In this document: positions 41,190 to 50,451 of the stretch, piece after piece | Layout: every line of letters begins with the position of its first letter | Numbering within the stretch: position 1 is the first letter of the stretch | Source of the DNA: Corynebacterium dentalis | GTDB lineage: Bacteria > Actinomycetota > Actinomycetes > Mycobacteriales > Mycobacteriaceae | Length of the DNA: 64,000 nucleotides | NCBI RefSeq assembly: GCF_900232865.1 | Contig: NZ_OCTS01000006.1 | Span: forward strand, 1-64,000 | Direction: 5' to 3' | Notes under the pieces: generated by a model | Databases searched by the model: none | The model's input: the letters and a program-made list of their open reading frames with translations, nothing else | What the model was told of the DNA's origin: nothing | Made by a program: the position numbers and the translations under genes

Positions 41190-43799
41190 CTAGTGCGCCG
41201 CCAAATCCCAGTTCTTGCCGTGTCCCGCGGAGACATCCAGCGGCACGCGCAGGGACACTGCGTGATCCATCTCTTGAGTCAGCAGCTCAGTCATCTGCTC
41301 CAGCTCCCCTGGCGCAACCTCCACCACGAGTTCATCGTGGACCTGCAGCAGCACGCGAGACTTGTACTCCCCTGCGCGCAGAGCACAATCCACGCGCAGC
41401 ATCGCGATCTTGATGATGTCCGCCGCGGTGCCCTGAATCGGCGCATTCAGCGCTGCACGCTCAGCGTTTTCCCTGGCCACACGATTGCTAGAACTCAACT
41501 CCGGCAGGTAGCGACGACGCCCGAACAGCGTCTGGGTGTATCCATCTTCGCGGGCGACCTCCACCACGTGGTCGAGGTAGTTCTTCACCCCGCCGAAGCG
41601 CTCGAAGTAGTTCTCCATGATGCCCTTGGCCTCACCGGCACTGATCTTCAGCTGCTGCGACAGACCAAAAGCGGACAGTCCGTAAACCAAGCCATAAGAC
41701 AAGGCCTTCACCTTGCGTCGCAGCTCCGGCGTGACCTCGTCCACCGGCACATCGAACACGCGGGAACCCACGTAATTGTGCAGGTCCTCCCCCGATTGAT
41801 ACGCCTCGATCAGCCCGGCATCCTCAGACAGGTGCGCCATCACGCGCATCTCGATCTGGGAGTAGTCAGCCGTCAACAAGGTCTCGTAGCCCTCGCCCAC
41901 CAAGAACGCCCCACGAATCCGACGCCCAGCCTCGGTACGCACAGGAATGTTCTGCAGGTTCGGGTCAGACGAGCTCAGACGGCCCGTCGCGGAACCCTTT
42001 TGATTAAAGGTGGTGTGAATGCGGCCGTCGTCGGCAATAGCCTCCACCAAACCATCGATCGTAGACTTCATCTTTTGGTACTCACGGTGAGCCATCAGGT
42101 GAGCCAAGAATGGGTGGTTGGACTGCGCCGCGAGCTTCTCCAACTCACCAGCAGCAGTGGAATAGCCCGTCTTAGTCTTCTTGGTCTTCGGCAAATCGAA
42201 GTCCTCGAACAGAACCTTCTGCAGCTGCTTCGGGCTGGAGAGGTTGAGCTTTGGGTCATCCGCAATCTCACGCGCCGCGGCCACTTCCTCAGCCAGTTTC
42301 GCGCCGTAATCCTCGCTGAGCTCCTCCAGCAAGTCCCGGTCCACGGTGATGCCCACGTGCTCCATGCGCGCCAGGATCAAGCTCAGCGGCACTTCCATGT
42401 CGAAGTACAGCGCCGATTGCCCTGCTGCATCCAGCTCCGGGTTCAGCGTCTTGATCAGCTCAATGACCGCTTGGGCGCGCTCCAATGGCGTGGCCTTTTC
42501 CGTAAGCTCGCGCCCCGCATGCCGCTGCAGCACGTCACTCAACGCACCAGTGCGCACGTCCGGGCGCAGTAGGTACGCAGCCAAAGACGTATCGTGCTCC
42601 ACCCCGTCCAGTTCCATATCGAAACGCTGCAGCTGGTGGAATGTTTCCTTCGCGTTGTGCAGCCACTTCGGCTTGCTGGCATCGGCGAGCCAGTCGGTGA
42701 GTGTGGCGTCGTCCTTAGGATCTAGACCGGGGAGGTCCAGTTCCACACCCACGTTGTCCTTGTCCAGGATCGCGATGCTCTCCCCCACGACCTCCACCGC
42801 AACCCCGTCGCGCTTCTTCAACCACGTGGCCAGCTTGCCAGGCTTGATCTCCTCTTGGGTGATGGGGATCTGATCGGTGTCCTCGAATTCCACGCCTAGC
42901 GTGCGGAACGCTCGATTGCGCAGGGTGGCTCCGAACTGCAAATCCTCGAAGACCTGCAGCGCCTCGTTGGCATCCACCTCGGCGGGCTTGAGATCATCCA
43001 TGGAATCCACCACGTCTAGGTCGCGCACCATTTCCGTGATCTTGCGCGCGAGCTTGACGTTATCGATGTTTTCCCGCAGGGACTCGCCGACCTTGCCCTT
43101 GATGTCATCCATCACGTCAATCACGCCATCAAGGCTGCCGTACTGCGTGATCCACTTCTGCGCGGTCTTCGGCCCCACTCCAGGCACGCCGGGCATGTTG
43201 TCCGAGGTATCACCGCGCAGAGCCGCCAAGTCCGGGTACTGCGTAGGAGTCACGCCGTACTTCTTTTCCACGGCTTCTGGGGTGAATCGGTGCAGGTCAG
43301 ACACACCCTTGAGCGTATACAGCACGGTGACATCGTCGTTGACTAGCTGCAGGGAATCGCGATCGCCCGTGCAGATCAGCACCCGCATTCCTGCCTTCTG
43401 CCCCAAGGTGGCGAGGGTGGCGATGATGTCATCTGCCTCGTAGGCCTCTTTGTCAATCGTTTCGACGCCAAGGGCCTCCAAAGACCTGCGGATCAACCCA
43501 ATCTGACCTTTAAACTCATCCGGGGTAGCAGGGCGCTGCGCCTTGTAGGCGGGAAAAGACTCTTCGCGGAAAGTCGGACCGGAGAGGTCAAAGGCAGCGG
43601 CCACGTGCGTGGGCTGCTCCTTTTCCATCAGGCCGAGGAACATTCCGAGGAATCCGTACACCGCATTCGTGTGCTGCCCACCCGTGGTGGAGAAGTTCTG
43701 GGCGGGCAGCGCGTAGAAAGCACGGAAGGCTAGGGAGTGACCGTCCAGCAACAGCAGCGTGGGGCGGTCATCAGTGGCATCTTTTCCAGCGGAACTCAT
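41190..43799 (-). CDS. polA: DNA polymerase I
   Basis: 869 residues in three domains: an N-terminal 5' nuclease (FAVYGFLG-like start, YEADDIIATLA, GDRDSLQLV), a central 3'-5' exonuclease-like domain, and a C-terminal family A polymerase. Motif A is TADYSQIEMR, motif B RRKVKALSYGLVYGLS, and motif C VHDELVVEV; all are intact. The proofreading domain lacks the DxE acidic pair (IAILDKDNVGVELDLPG), so the 3'-5' activity is probably absent, as in other actinobacterial Pol I. It fills gaps in repair and removes primers. rpsA follows. Confidence 0.97.
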   Translation of the reverse strand: MSSAGKDATDDRPTLLLLDGHSLAFRAFYALPAQNFSTTGGQHTNAVYGFLGMFLGLMEKEQPTHVAAAFDLSGPTFREESFPAYKAQRPATPDEFKGQIGLIRRSLEALGVETIDKEAYEADDIIATLATLGQKAGMRVLICTGDRDSLQLVNDDVTVLYTLKGVSDLHRFTPEAVEKKYGVTPTQYPDLAALRGDTSDNMPGVPGVGPKTAQKWITQYGSLDGVIDVMDDIKGKVGESLRENIDNVKLARKITEMVRDLDVVDSMDDLKPAEVDANEALQVFEDLQFGATLRNRAFRTLGVEFEDTDQIPITQEEIKPGKLATWLKKRDGVAVEVVGESIAILDKDNVGVELDLPGLDPKDDATLTDWLADASKPKWLHNAKETFHQLQRFDMELDGVEHDTSLAAYLLRPDVRTGALSDVLQRHAGRELTEKATPLERAQAVIELIKTLNPELDAAGQSALYFDMEVPLSLILARMEHVGITVDRDLLEELSEDYGAKLAEEVAAAREIADDPKLNLSSPKQLQKVLFEDFDLPKTKKTKTGYSTAAGELEKLAAQSNHPFLAHLMAHREYQKMKSTIDGLVEAIADDGRIHTTFNQKGSATGRLSSSDPNLQNIPVRTEAGRRIRGAFLVGEGYETLLTADYSQIEMRVMAHLSEDAGLIEAYQSGEDLHNYVGSRVFDVPVDEVTPELRRKVKALSYGLVYGLSAFGLSQQLKISAGEAKGIMENYFERFGGVKNYLDHVVEVAREDGYTQTLFGRRRYLPELSSSNRVARENAERAALNAPIQGTAADIIKIAMLRVDCALRAGEYKSRVLLQVHDELVVEVAPGELEQMTELLTQEMDHAVSLRVPLDVSAGHGKNWDLAAH

Positions 43800-43878
43800 G
43801 CTTGCCGAGTCTAGTAGAAGCCTGAGACAACGTTGGTCGAGACTGCTGGGACTCCCAGCGCTGAGCGTAGTGCGGCGA

Positions 43879-44373
43879 TCAGAAGTCGGCGATGACTAGC
43901 TTTTTCATCTGCATCATGTGGGCGAAGGCGTCAGGGCGCTGTATGAGTTCCTCTAGATTGGCGGGAACAATCTGCCACGCCATTCCAAACTTATCCTTGA
44001 GCCACCCGCACTGCTCAGCCGCGGGTTCCGCGCTGAGGGAGCCCCACAGGAAGTCGATCTCTTCCTGATCAGCACAGTTGACCAGCAGAAATACCCCACC
44101 GAAGCCGTGGTCTTGTCCGGAACCGTTGTCCATGACCACGAACCAGTGGTCACCAACGCGGAACTCGCCGAAGGCCAACGCACCAGCTTCAGCCTTGCCG
44201 GAGTGCTCCGGATATTTGAAGGTATTGCCTACCTCGGCTGAGTCCTGATTGTCGTCATCTGCCTGTACCCTACATGTCGCGTTTAATCTGAGAAACCTTT
44301 CATCATTCTGGGTAGGTCTCTCTGGAGAAATCAATATCGAACGCTCATCCCAAGTGCAGACACCATCTGTCAC
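43879..44373 (-). pseudogene. VOC/PhnB-like protein, N-terminus replaced
   Basis: The C-terminal 115 residues (GNTFKYPEHSGKAEAGALAFGEFRVGDHWFVVMDNG through QCGWLKDKFGMAWQIVPANL) match the PhnB-like branch of the vicinal-oxygen-chelate superfamily. The family normally starts with a metal-binding beta-strand segment of the type ITPFLWFD and a helix; here the first 50 residues (MTDGVCTWDERSIL...) do not resemble it. The break coincides with the place where the conserved chromosome ends, so the gene was probably cut by a rearrangement. It is likely non-functional, though the frame is open. Confidence 0.65.
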
Positions 44374-44464
44374 CTAAACGTGCACCAGTTCCGAAGGACC
44401 TTCGTCCTCGTCGGACGGGAGCTCCTTCGTGCTATCAATTTCTCTACCCGATATGGAGGCCAGT

Positions 44465-45134
44465 TTACGGCCTAGTGTTCCTCAGATCAGTGATTCTGGA
44501 ATGGGTAGAAATCCACGCTGACGCTGCTGGATCGATCCACGTGGTTAAAAGGATGATAGCTTTCTGTGCTCGATCAAGGCGATTATTTACTCTCTGTCTG
44601 TTCTGCTTAATAATTGGCTCGTGATGGGCGCATCGGTTGCGCAGTTTATAGACCTCATCAACCTCACGCTTGAAATCGGTCAGGGCAGGTACAAAGATTC
44701 CGTCCCCTTTAGAAGCCGGCGTAGCCACAAGAGACTTTTTGACCAAGGGCCAGATCGTCGACGCGTATGTATTGGTAAAAAGATACGCCCAGAAATCAAA
44801 GCTCAGCTCAGCAATAACTCGCCCGGGCGGCGGTGCTTGCCCTTTGGTAATCCCAGCACGCCGGTCCTGCTTTATTAATAGACTTCTTAGCTTGCTGGTC
44901 AAAGGGAATAGCGGGATGGATGTACCAACGCTGTCCATATTTTGAGGAAACCACAGTATGAACACAGTTACGCAATAACACCTCTACATGTTGAATATCC
45001 TCTAGGAAAGCCTTAGTCACATGGGTATTCCACAGGTAGAGAGCTTCGGGATCCGAGTGGAAGCTGTAGGTTTTCATACGTTCGGATGAAAACCACGCTT
45101 CAAGATCGGTTGCCTCAATATTCTTGGATGACAT
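44465..45134 (-). pseudogene. Abi-like (AbiD/AbiF type) gene with a frameshift
   Basis: Two overlapping frames make one protein. The first (from ATG 45134: MSSKNIEATDLEAWFSSERM...) ends the N-terminal half; the second (to 44465) supplies VIAELSFDFWAYLFTNTY and the RNRCAHHEPI motif. Joined near position 44870 they give about 215 residues resembling the Abi_2 family of abortive-infection proteins, whose RN-x-x-x-H block is of HEPN type. The frame shift lies near the AATAAAGCAGGACC stretch. As written the gene cannot make the whole protein. Low-GC base composition fits acquired DNA. Confidence 0.7.
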
Positions 45135-45219
45135 ACTGACTAGTGTTACACTTAAAAACGAAGGCCCCGGAATGATCCCTGCGTTTTAGACGTATATCAC
45201 CGGGGTTATTGATTTTTAC

Positions 45220-45234
45220 GGTGCTGTTGCAAAG
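45220..45234 (+). mobile_element. IS6-family-like terminal inverted repeat, orphan
   Basis: GGTGCTGTTGCAAAG closely resembles the ends of IS26/IS6100/IS1628-type elements (GG(C/T)NCTGTTGCAAA). No transposase gene or second end lies nearby. It sits exactly where the recombinase fragment starts, so it marks a junction left by transposition or deletion. Confidence 0.6.
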
Positions 45235-45471
45235 CGGGGCGGAGCCGGTGAATCCAAAGTCGCCATCGCCAAGGACCTCGGTGTCAGCCGCGCCACCCTT
45301 TACCGTGCACTAGGTCGTATTACGAAAGTCGTTTCAGCCAGTACCGGATCACCGCCAGCTGAACCGATCTCAGACTGCCCCGTAGATACGAGGAAGCCAT
45401 GCCCCGGATGTCGACCGCAGAAGCGTTGTTCTGCCGCAGTGCACTGTGGCATTTTCTGGCCCCGAGGATGA
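45231..45471 (+). pseudogene. 3' remnant of a Tn3-type serine resolvase gene
   Basis: Directly after the IS-like end, one frame reads GGAGESKVAIAKDLGVSRATLYRAL, the C-terminal helix-turn-helix of TnpR/Hin-type serine recombinases. The catalytic N-terminal domain is missing. The same frame runs on (about 45 unrelated residues) to a TGA near 45469-45471, overlapping the start of the methyltransferase gene. It is a truncated mobile-element relic. Confidence 0.7.
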
Positions 45472-46019
45472 TTCCCTGGGCGACTCAGGACTGCTCCCTC
45501 GCTGGACGCGTTCTGGAGATCGGCGGTGGCAGCGGAGCGATGGCTGAAGCAATCATCCACTCCCACGGGCAGGTGAACCTCACAACGACCGACGTCGATC
45601 CGGCCATGATCCAGGCCGCGCAGCGATCCCTCGCAGGACTGCCCATTGAGGCACGTCAGGCTGATGCCACTGCCCCGCCCTTTGCAGACGAGTCCTTCGA
45701 CATGGTGGTGAGCTTTCTCATGCTCCATCACGTGGTCGAGTGGGAGCAGGCGGTGGCTGAGGTGGCTCGGGTCCTGCACCCAGGCGGGTTGTTCGTGGGA
45801 TATGACCTGCTCTCCTCGCGCGTCGCGGGCTGGCTTCACCGGGTCGATGGCTCCCCGCACCGCCTCATCGAGGCCGATGCCTTCGAATCCGCCCTGGAAC
45901 AAGCTGGTCTGGACCCACTCCGCCTTCGCTCCACTGGCGGGGGTCTGGTCCTGCGGTTCGTAGTACACAAGTCGAGTATCACCGACCACAACCCGAGTAA
46001 CTCTGGGCACGGTACGTAG
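45399..46019 (+). CDS. class I SAM-dependent methyltransferase
   Basis: 206 residues. Motif I, VLEIGGGSGAMAEA (about residues 38-51), is followed by the acidic post-I TTDVDPAM and motif IV/V SFLMLHHVVEWEQAV; the pattern is that of UbiE/type 11 methyltransferases. AGGA lies 5 bases before the ATG. The last 15 residues (SSITDHNPSNSGHGT) do not look like part of the fold and may be a fused end created by rearrangement. The substrate is unknown. Located between a resolvase relic and the copper genes, it is likely part of acquired DNA. Confidence 0.75.
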   Translation: MPRMSTAEALFCRSALWHFLAPRMIPWATQDCSLAGRVLEIGGGSGAMAEAIIHSHGQVNLTTTDVDPAMIQAAQRSLAGLPIEARQADATAPPFADESFDMVVSFLMLHHVVEWEQAVAEVARVLHPGGLFVGYDLLSSRVAGWLHRVDGSPHRLIEADAFESALEQAGLDPLRLRSTGGGLVLRFVVHKSSITDHNPSNSGHGT

Positions 46020-46390
46020 CTGCTTCGCGAAGATAAGCTCCAACCAATGAGACCAGGTCATCCCCGGTGACGATGACCGGTGCGGGATTTGGTGTGGGGC
46101 TCATTTCGCATCCTGATGGCTATGGCCGGTTCACCCGGCAGACAAGCGGGCCACGATGTACCGTCTCTGCCCACTCAGAGGACATCCGCCACGCCGTCTA
46201 GAGCGGCCGTCACCAAGGGAACATCCCCGTCACGGGCAGCCACCACCGGTGGGATGCTCCTGACTCGTCCGCGACGTCGTCCGTCAGGGATGGAACGACC
46301 ACGCCTACCGACTGGCCCGACAGGTGCTCACCCAGGACGAGGACTAACTCGTCCTAGGGCAGAAACCAAAGAGGTAAGCACCCAGGAACC
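46020..46390. other. gene-poor junction with possible coding debris
   Basis: About 370 bases between the methyltransferase and the YdhK-like gene. I find no intact gene. A short plus-strand frame ending near 46346 reads LVRDVVRQGWNDHAYRLARQ, which looks protein-like and may be the C-terminus of a lost gene. I cannot name its family. Confidence 0.35.
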
Positions 46391-47050
46391 TCAACCAGAT
46401 GGTGGAGGAGCCCGAGGTGCTGAGGTTGCGGTTGGTGGGTCTTGTTCTGCCGGGGCGATCTCGCTTTCGGTGACCCACTTGTGATTGGTCATGGTCATCC
46501 CGTCGACGGTGAGATCAACCATGTAGACCGTCTCATCCGTGGAATAGTCGATGGTGGCCTCCACACCCTTCATTCCCGACATGTGCTCGGCATCCAAGAC
46601 GACCTCGGACCCCTCCGGCAGGGGGGCCTGGCCCGGATCGACAAGCTCCTCGTGGACCACCCACCGGTGGTCGGTGACCGGGTCCCCGCCGTCGGTGGGG
46701 GTGTAGCTGACCGAGTAGGTCGTGGTGTCAAACGCACCGGCGATCGTCGCCTCAGCACCCTCCATGCCCAGCATGTGGTCCGCGGTGAGGACGACCTCGG
46801 TGTCCACCGGGTAGGTGGGATTTTCCTCTGCTGCGATCCCTGCCGGGGGTTGCCCACCATCAGCCGGATGGTCATGGCCCTCTGCACCCATCTGATCGTT
46901 CATGCCAGTCTCCTCGGAGGACTGTGTGGCCGTCTCCGAGGTGGTGGTGGTCGTGGTCTCGGGGGCATCGGATGCAGTGTCGTCCGTGCAGGCGGCCAGG
47001 GCCAGGGAGGAGGTCAGGGCGAGGGCGGCGAGGGCAATGGTGCGCTTCAT
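46391..47050 (-). CDS. YdhK-family (DUF1541) copper-island lipoprotein
   Basis: 219 residues. A lipoprotein signal peptide (MKRTIALAALALTSSLALAAC) is followed by a Thr/Glu/Asp-rich linker and two copies of the DUF1541 unit: VVLTADHMLGMEGAEATI and VVLDAEHMSGMKGVEATI, each with a TDHRWVV or TNHKWVT partner. His/Met spacing suggests extracytoplasmic metal binding, which is inferred. ATG 47050 is chosen because the signal peptide starts there. The first 17 residues nearly match those of the DUF305 lipoprotein at 53.4 kb. It diverges from the Cys-rich protein gene. Confidence 0.85.
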   Translation of the reverse strand: MKRTIALAALALTSSLALAACTDDTASDAPETTTTTTSETATQSSEETGMNDQMGAEGHDHPADGGQPPAGIAAEENPTYPVDTEVVLTADHMLGMEGAEATIAGAFDTTTYSVSYTPTDGGDPVTDHRWVVHEELVDPGQAPLPEGSEVVLDAEHMSGMKGVEATIDYSTDETVYMVDLTVDGMTMTNHKWVTESEIAPAEQDPPTATSAPRAPPPSG

Positions 47051-47420
47051 GATAATGCTTTCTAGGTTTCTTGGTGTGTGCAGGAGCTGAAACTCAGCGA
47101 GGGATGGTGCTTCAAGTGCGTCGTGGTTTATCACTCCTCCTGCTCGATAGGTGCCACTGGGTGGAGGCTGTGGGTAGGGCAGCGTCCGGCTCTTGGGAGC
47201 CTGTGGCCGACCCACTCGGCGTAGCTACGGCCGAGCATTCGCCACGTACCTTGGGGAGTTTCTAGCGGCTGGTAGCCACTAGGTGGAGGTTGGGGTTCTT
47301 CATGAAATCTTCATGGTCCAGCCCTGGATTCCGGCCAGTCGGGCCTCTAGGGTCGAGGGTGTGGGCCGGTCGGCTCGACCGGCCCGCCTTTCCGGACCGA
47401 ATTGAGATATGGAGCACGAC
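47051..47420. promoter_or_regulatory. divergent promoter region in the copper island
   Basis: About 370 bases between the YdhK-like lipoprotein gene (minus) and the Cys-rich protein gene (plus), with no supported gene. It contains a CopR-type direct repeat (annotated separately) roughly 110 bases before the Cys-rich gene. Control of either or both genes is plausible. Confidence 0.5.
47294..47313 (-). promoter_or_regulatory. CopR-box-like direct repeat
   Basis: The minus strand reads TGAAGATTTCATGAAGAACC: two TGAAGA half-sites with an 11-base period. As I recall it, the C. glutamicum CopR box is TGAAGATTTnnTGAAGATTT; the first half-site is identical and the second matches at its first six bases. 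A near-identical site lies before copR at 58071-58090. Confidence 0.7.
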
Positions 47421-47831
47421 ATGACCCATCACGTACACGCCATGCTGGAGACCCACCCAAAGGACCTAGGCCAGATCGACAAGGACAAACTGGCCGAATG
47501 CATCACCGCCTGCTTCGAGTGCGCCCAGACCTGCACCGCCTGCGCGGATGCCTGCCTGGGTGAGGACATGGTCGCGGAGCTGACCACCTGCATCCGCCTC
47601 AACCTCGACTGTGCTGACATCTGTACTGCCACCGGCCGGATGCTCTCCCGGCCCACCGACTGGAATGTCACCCTTATCCGCTCCGTCCTGGAGGCTTGTC
47701 GTACTGCCTGCCAGGCCTGTGGAGAAGAATGCGCCCGCCACGCTGAGATGCACGAGCACTGCACGGTCTGCGCCGAGGCCTGCCGCCGGTGCGAGCAGGC
47801 CTGTACTGAGCTGCTCGCCACCTTGGACTAA
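47421..47831 (+). CDS. Cys-rich four-helix-bundle copper-binding protein (Csp/DUF326-like)
   Basis: 136 residues with 18 Cys, mostly in CxxxC and CxxC spacings along predicted helices (CITACFECAQTCTACADAC; CRTACQACGEECARH; CTVCAEACRRCEQAC). This matches the DUF326/Csp family, in which Cys-lined four-helix bundles store many Cu(I) ions. There is no signal peptide, pointing to a cytosolic Csp3-like copper store. I use ATG 47421 (MTHHVHAML), which has GGAG 6 bases upstream; ATG 47409 is also in frame. A CopR-like box lies upstream. Confidence 0.85.
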   Translation: MTHHVHAMLETHPKDLGQIDKDKLAECITACFECAQTCTACADACLGEDMVAELTTCIRLNLDCADICTATGRMLSRPTDWNVTLIRSVLEACRTACQACGEECARHAEMHEHCTVCAEACRRCEQACTELLATLD

Positions 47832-48013
47832 CCCCGACCCACGACCACGCTCACTGTTTCCGCCATATCTTTCCTATGCAGGGGTTTTCGACCTCCCGGA
47901 ACATTGTGAACGAGACGTTGCTCCAGCACTAGTCTTCCGCTCCTGCGGTTTTGGCCACGAAGTGCAGGGCAGTAGCTCAGATCATCGACAATCCGAGGGA
48001 AAGCACAGAGGAC

Positions 48014-50450
48014 ATGATAAATAACACTGCTAGAACGCACTCTGATGGTGGTGTCCTGACACCGACCGAACTCACCCACCTTCACGCCTGGTGGCGAGCA
48101 GCGAACTATCTGTCCGTCGGACAGATCTACCTGATGGACAATCCCCTACTGCGCGAGCCGTTGCAGCCCGAACACATCAAACCTCGATTGTTGGGGCACT
48201 GGGGCACCACCCCGGGGTTGAACTTCATCTAAGCGCATTTAAACCGCAGCATCATCAAACGCGATCTCAACATGATCTACATCATGGGCCCCGGCCATGG
48301 CGGTCCAGGCCCGGTGGCGGCGGGATGGCTGGAAGGGACCTACAGCGAGACCTACCCAGACGTGGGCCAGGACCTGGAGGGGATGAAACAGCTGTTTAAG
48401 CAGTTTTCCTTCCCCGGGGGTATTCCCAGCCATGTGGCTCCGGAAACCCCTGGCTCCATTCACGAAGGGGGGGGGAACTGGAATACGCTCTCTCACACGC
48501 CTACGGGGCAGCCTTCGACAACCCCGACCTTATTGTTGCGGCCGTGGTGGGCGACGGGGAGGCGGAAACCGGCCCGCTGGCAGCCAGCTGGCACTCCAAT
48601 AAGTTCATGAATCCCGCACGCGACGGAGCCGTTTTGACGATCCTGCACCTCAATGGCTACAAGATCGCTAGTCCCACCGTCCTGGCACGGATTAACCATG
48701 ACGAGTTGGACGACTTGCTGCGCGGCTACGGGCATACTCCCTACTACATTGAGGGTCACGATCCGGAACAGATGCACCAGGATTTCGCCCGAGCACTGGA
48801 CACCTGTCTTGATGACATTCGGGAGATCCAGCACCGTGCCCGCGAAAGCGGAGAGACGGAAAGGCCCCGCTGGCCGATGATTGTGTTGCGTTCCCCCAAA
48901 GGATGGACCGGCCCGGCCGAAGTGGACGGGCAGGACGTGGAAGGGTCCTGGCGCTCCCACCAGGTTCCCTTCAGTGCGGCACGGGAAAACGATAGCCACC
49001 GGAAGATCCTGGAGGACTGGTTGCGCAGCTACCGCCCGGAGGAGCTCTTCGACGACTCCAGGGAACCGGTCGAAGAGGTCCGCATTCTGCACCCTCCCGG
49101 GGACAGACGGATGAGTGCCAACCCCCATGCCAATGGCGGCACTTTATTGCGGGACCTGTGGATACCCGATTTCCGCGACTATGCTGTCCCGGTAGAACAA
49201 CCCGGGACCGGTCAGGTTGAGGCAACCCGAGTGCTCGGGCAGATGCTTCGGGACATTCTGGCTACAAATCTGCACAATTTTCGTGTCTTCGCCCCTGATG
49301 AAAACAACTCCAACCGCCTGACAGCGGTTTTGGAGGCCACGGCCCGGGCCTGGAACGTCGGAACAGTCCCCGGGATGATCATCTGGCCCGTGATGGGCGA
49401 GTCATGGAAATCCTGTCCGAGCACACCTGCCAGGGTTGGCTGGAAGGCTACCTGCTCACCGGTCGGCACGGGTTCTTCTCCTGCTATGAGGCCTTCATCC
49501 ATATTGTGGACTCGATGTTTAACCAGCATGCCAAGTGGCTGGACACGACCAATGGCATCCCGTGGCGCAGGCCGATCGCCTCCTTGAACTATCTGGTGAC
49601 CTCCCACGTCTGGCGGCAGGACCACAATGGTTTTTCCCATCAGGATCCCGGCTTCATCGACCATGTGCTCAACAAGAAACCCGAGGTCATCCGGGTATAC
49701 CTACCACCGGACGCGAACACGCTGCTGTCGGTGGCCGACCACTGTCTGCGCAGCCGTCAGTATGTCAATGTCATCGTCGCCGGCAAACAGCCACAGCTGC
49801 AATACCTAGACATGGACGACGCCATCGTTCACTGCACCAAGGGCATCGGCATCTGGGACTGGGCCAGCACACACCCGGACACGGAACCGGATGTGGTGCT
49901 TGGTTGTGCCGGGGACGTTCCCACCATGGAGACCCTCGCCGCCGTGGACCTTTTGCGCTCCCACTTCCCGGATCTGTCCATCCGGGTGGTCAACGTCGTA
50001 GACCTCCTTCGGCTGCAACACGAGTCCGAAGGCCCGCACGGGCTGTCGGACACCGACTTCGACGCGCTGTTCACCACGGACAAGCCAGTGATCTTCGCCT
50101 ACCACGGTTATCCGTGGTTGATCCACCGGCTCACCTACCGGCGGACCAACCACGGGAACTTCCATGTTCACGGCTTTAGAGAGGAAGGCACCACGACGAC
50201 ACCGTTCGATATGTGCGTACTCAACCGGATCGACCGGTTCCACCTGGCCATGGCGGTGATTGACAGAGTGCCGCGGCTCAAGGACGTCTCGGCCACCGTG
50301 CGCGAAAAATTCAAGAACGCCCTGATCGAACACCACCAGTACATCCGCACCCACGGCGAAGACATGCTGGAAATCAACAACTGGCAATGGACAGCTGTCC
50401 CCGGCCCCGGCCTTCGATGCGAGCAGGAAGCACGAGAGGAACCGCTCTAA
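48014..50450 (+). pseudogene. xfp: phosphoketolase gene with three inactivating lesions
   Basis: The composite protein covers a complete xylulose-5-phosphate/fructose-6-phosphate phosphoketolase of about 810 residues: [15 protein letters not shown] near the start, MGPGHGGPG (thiamine diphosphate site), [20 protein letters not shown], and [12 protein letters not shown] in the C-terminal half. Lesions: (1) TAA at 48230-48232 where the family has Tyr (FIYAHLN), a one-base change; (2) a G9 run at 48467-48475 where seven Gs keep frame; (3) GGG at 49372-49374 where four Gs would restore VPGDDHLA. Phosphoketolase splits sugar phosphates to acetyl phosphate; here it should be dead. The HAD gene follows one base after the stop. 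Confidence 0.85.
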
Positions 50451-50451
50451 C

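Noticed and set aside
45300..46061. 253-codon minus-strand open frame opposite the methyltransferase gene
   Set aside because: It has no family motif, and the plus strand encodes a clear SAM methyltransferase with a ribosome-binding site; high GC leaves long antisense frames open.
46080..46484. 134-codon plus-strand frame after the methyltransferase
   Set aside because: Arg/Pro/Thr-rich, overlaps the end of the YdhK-like gene in antisense, no start site or family.
48460..48482. Phase-variable contingency locus at the G9 run
   Set aside because: Not held as the main reading, because the same gene carries an independent nonsense codon and a second frameshift; a switch would not restore function.
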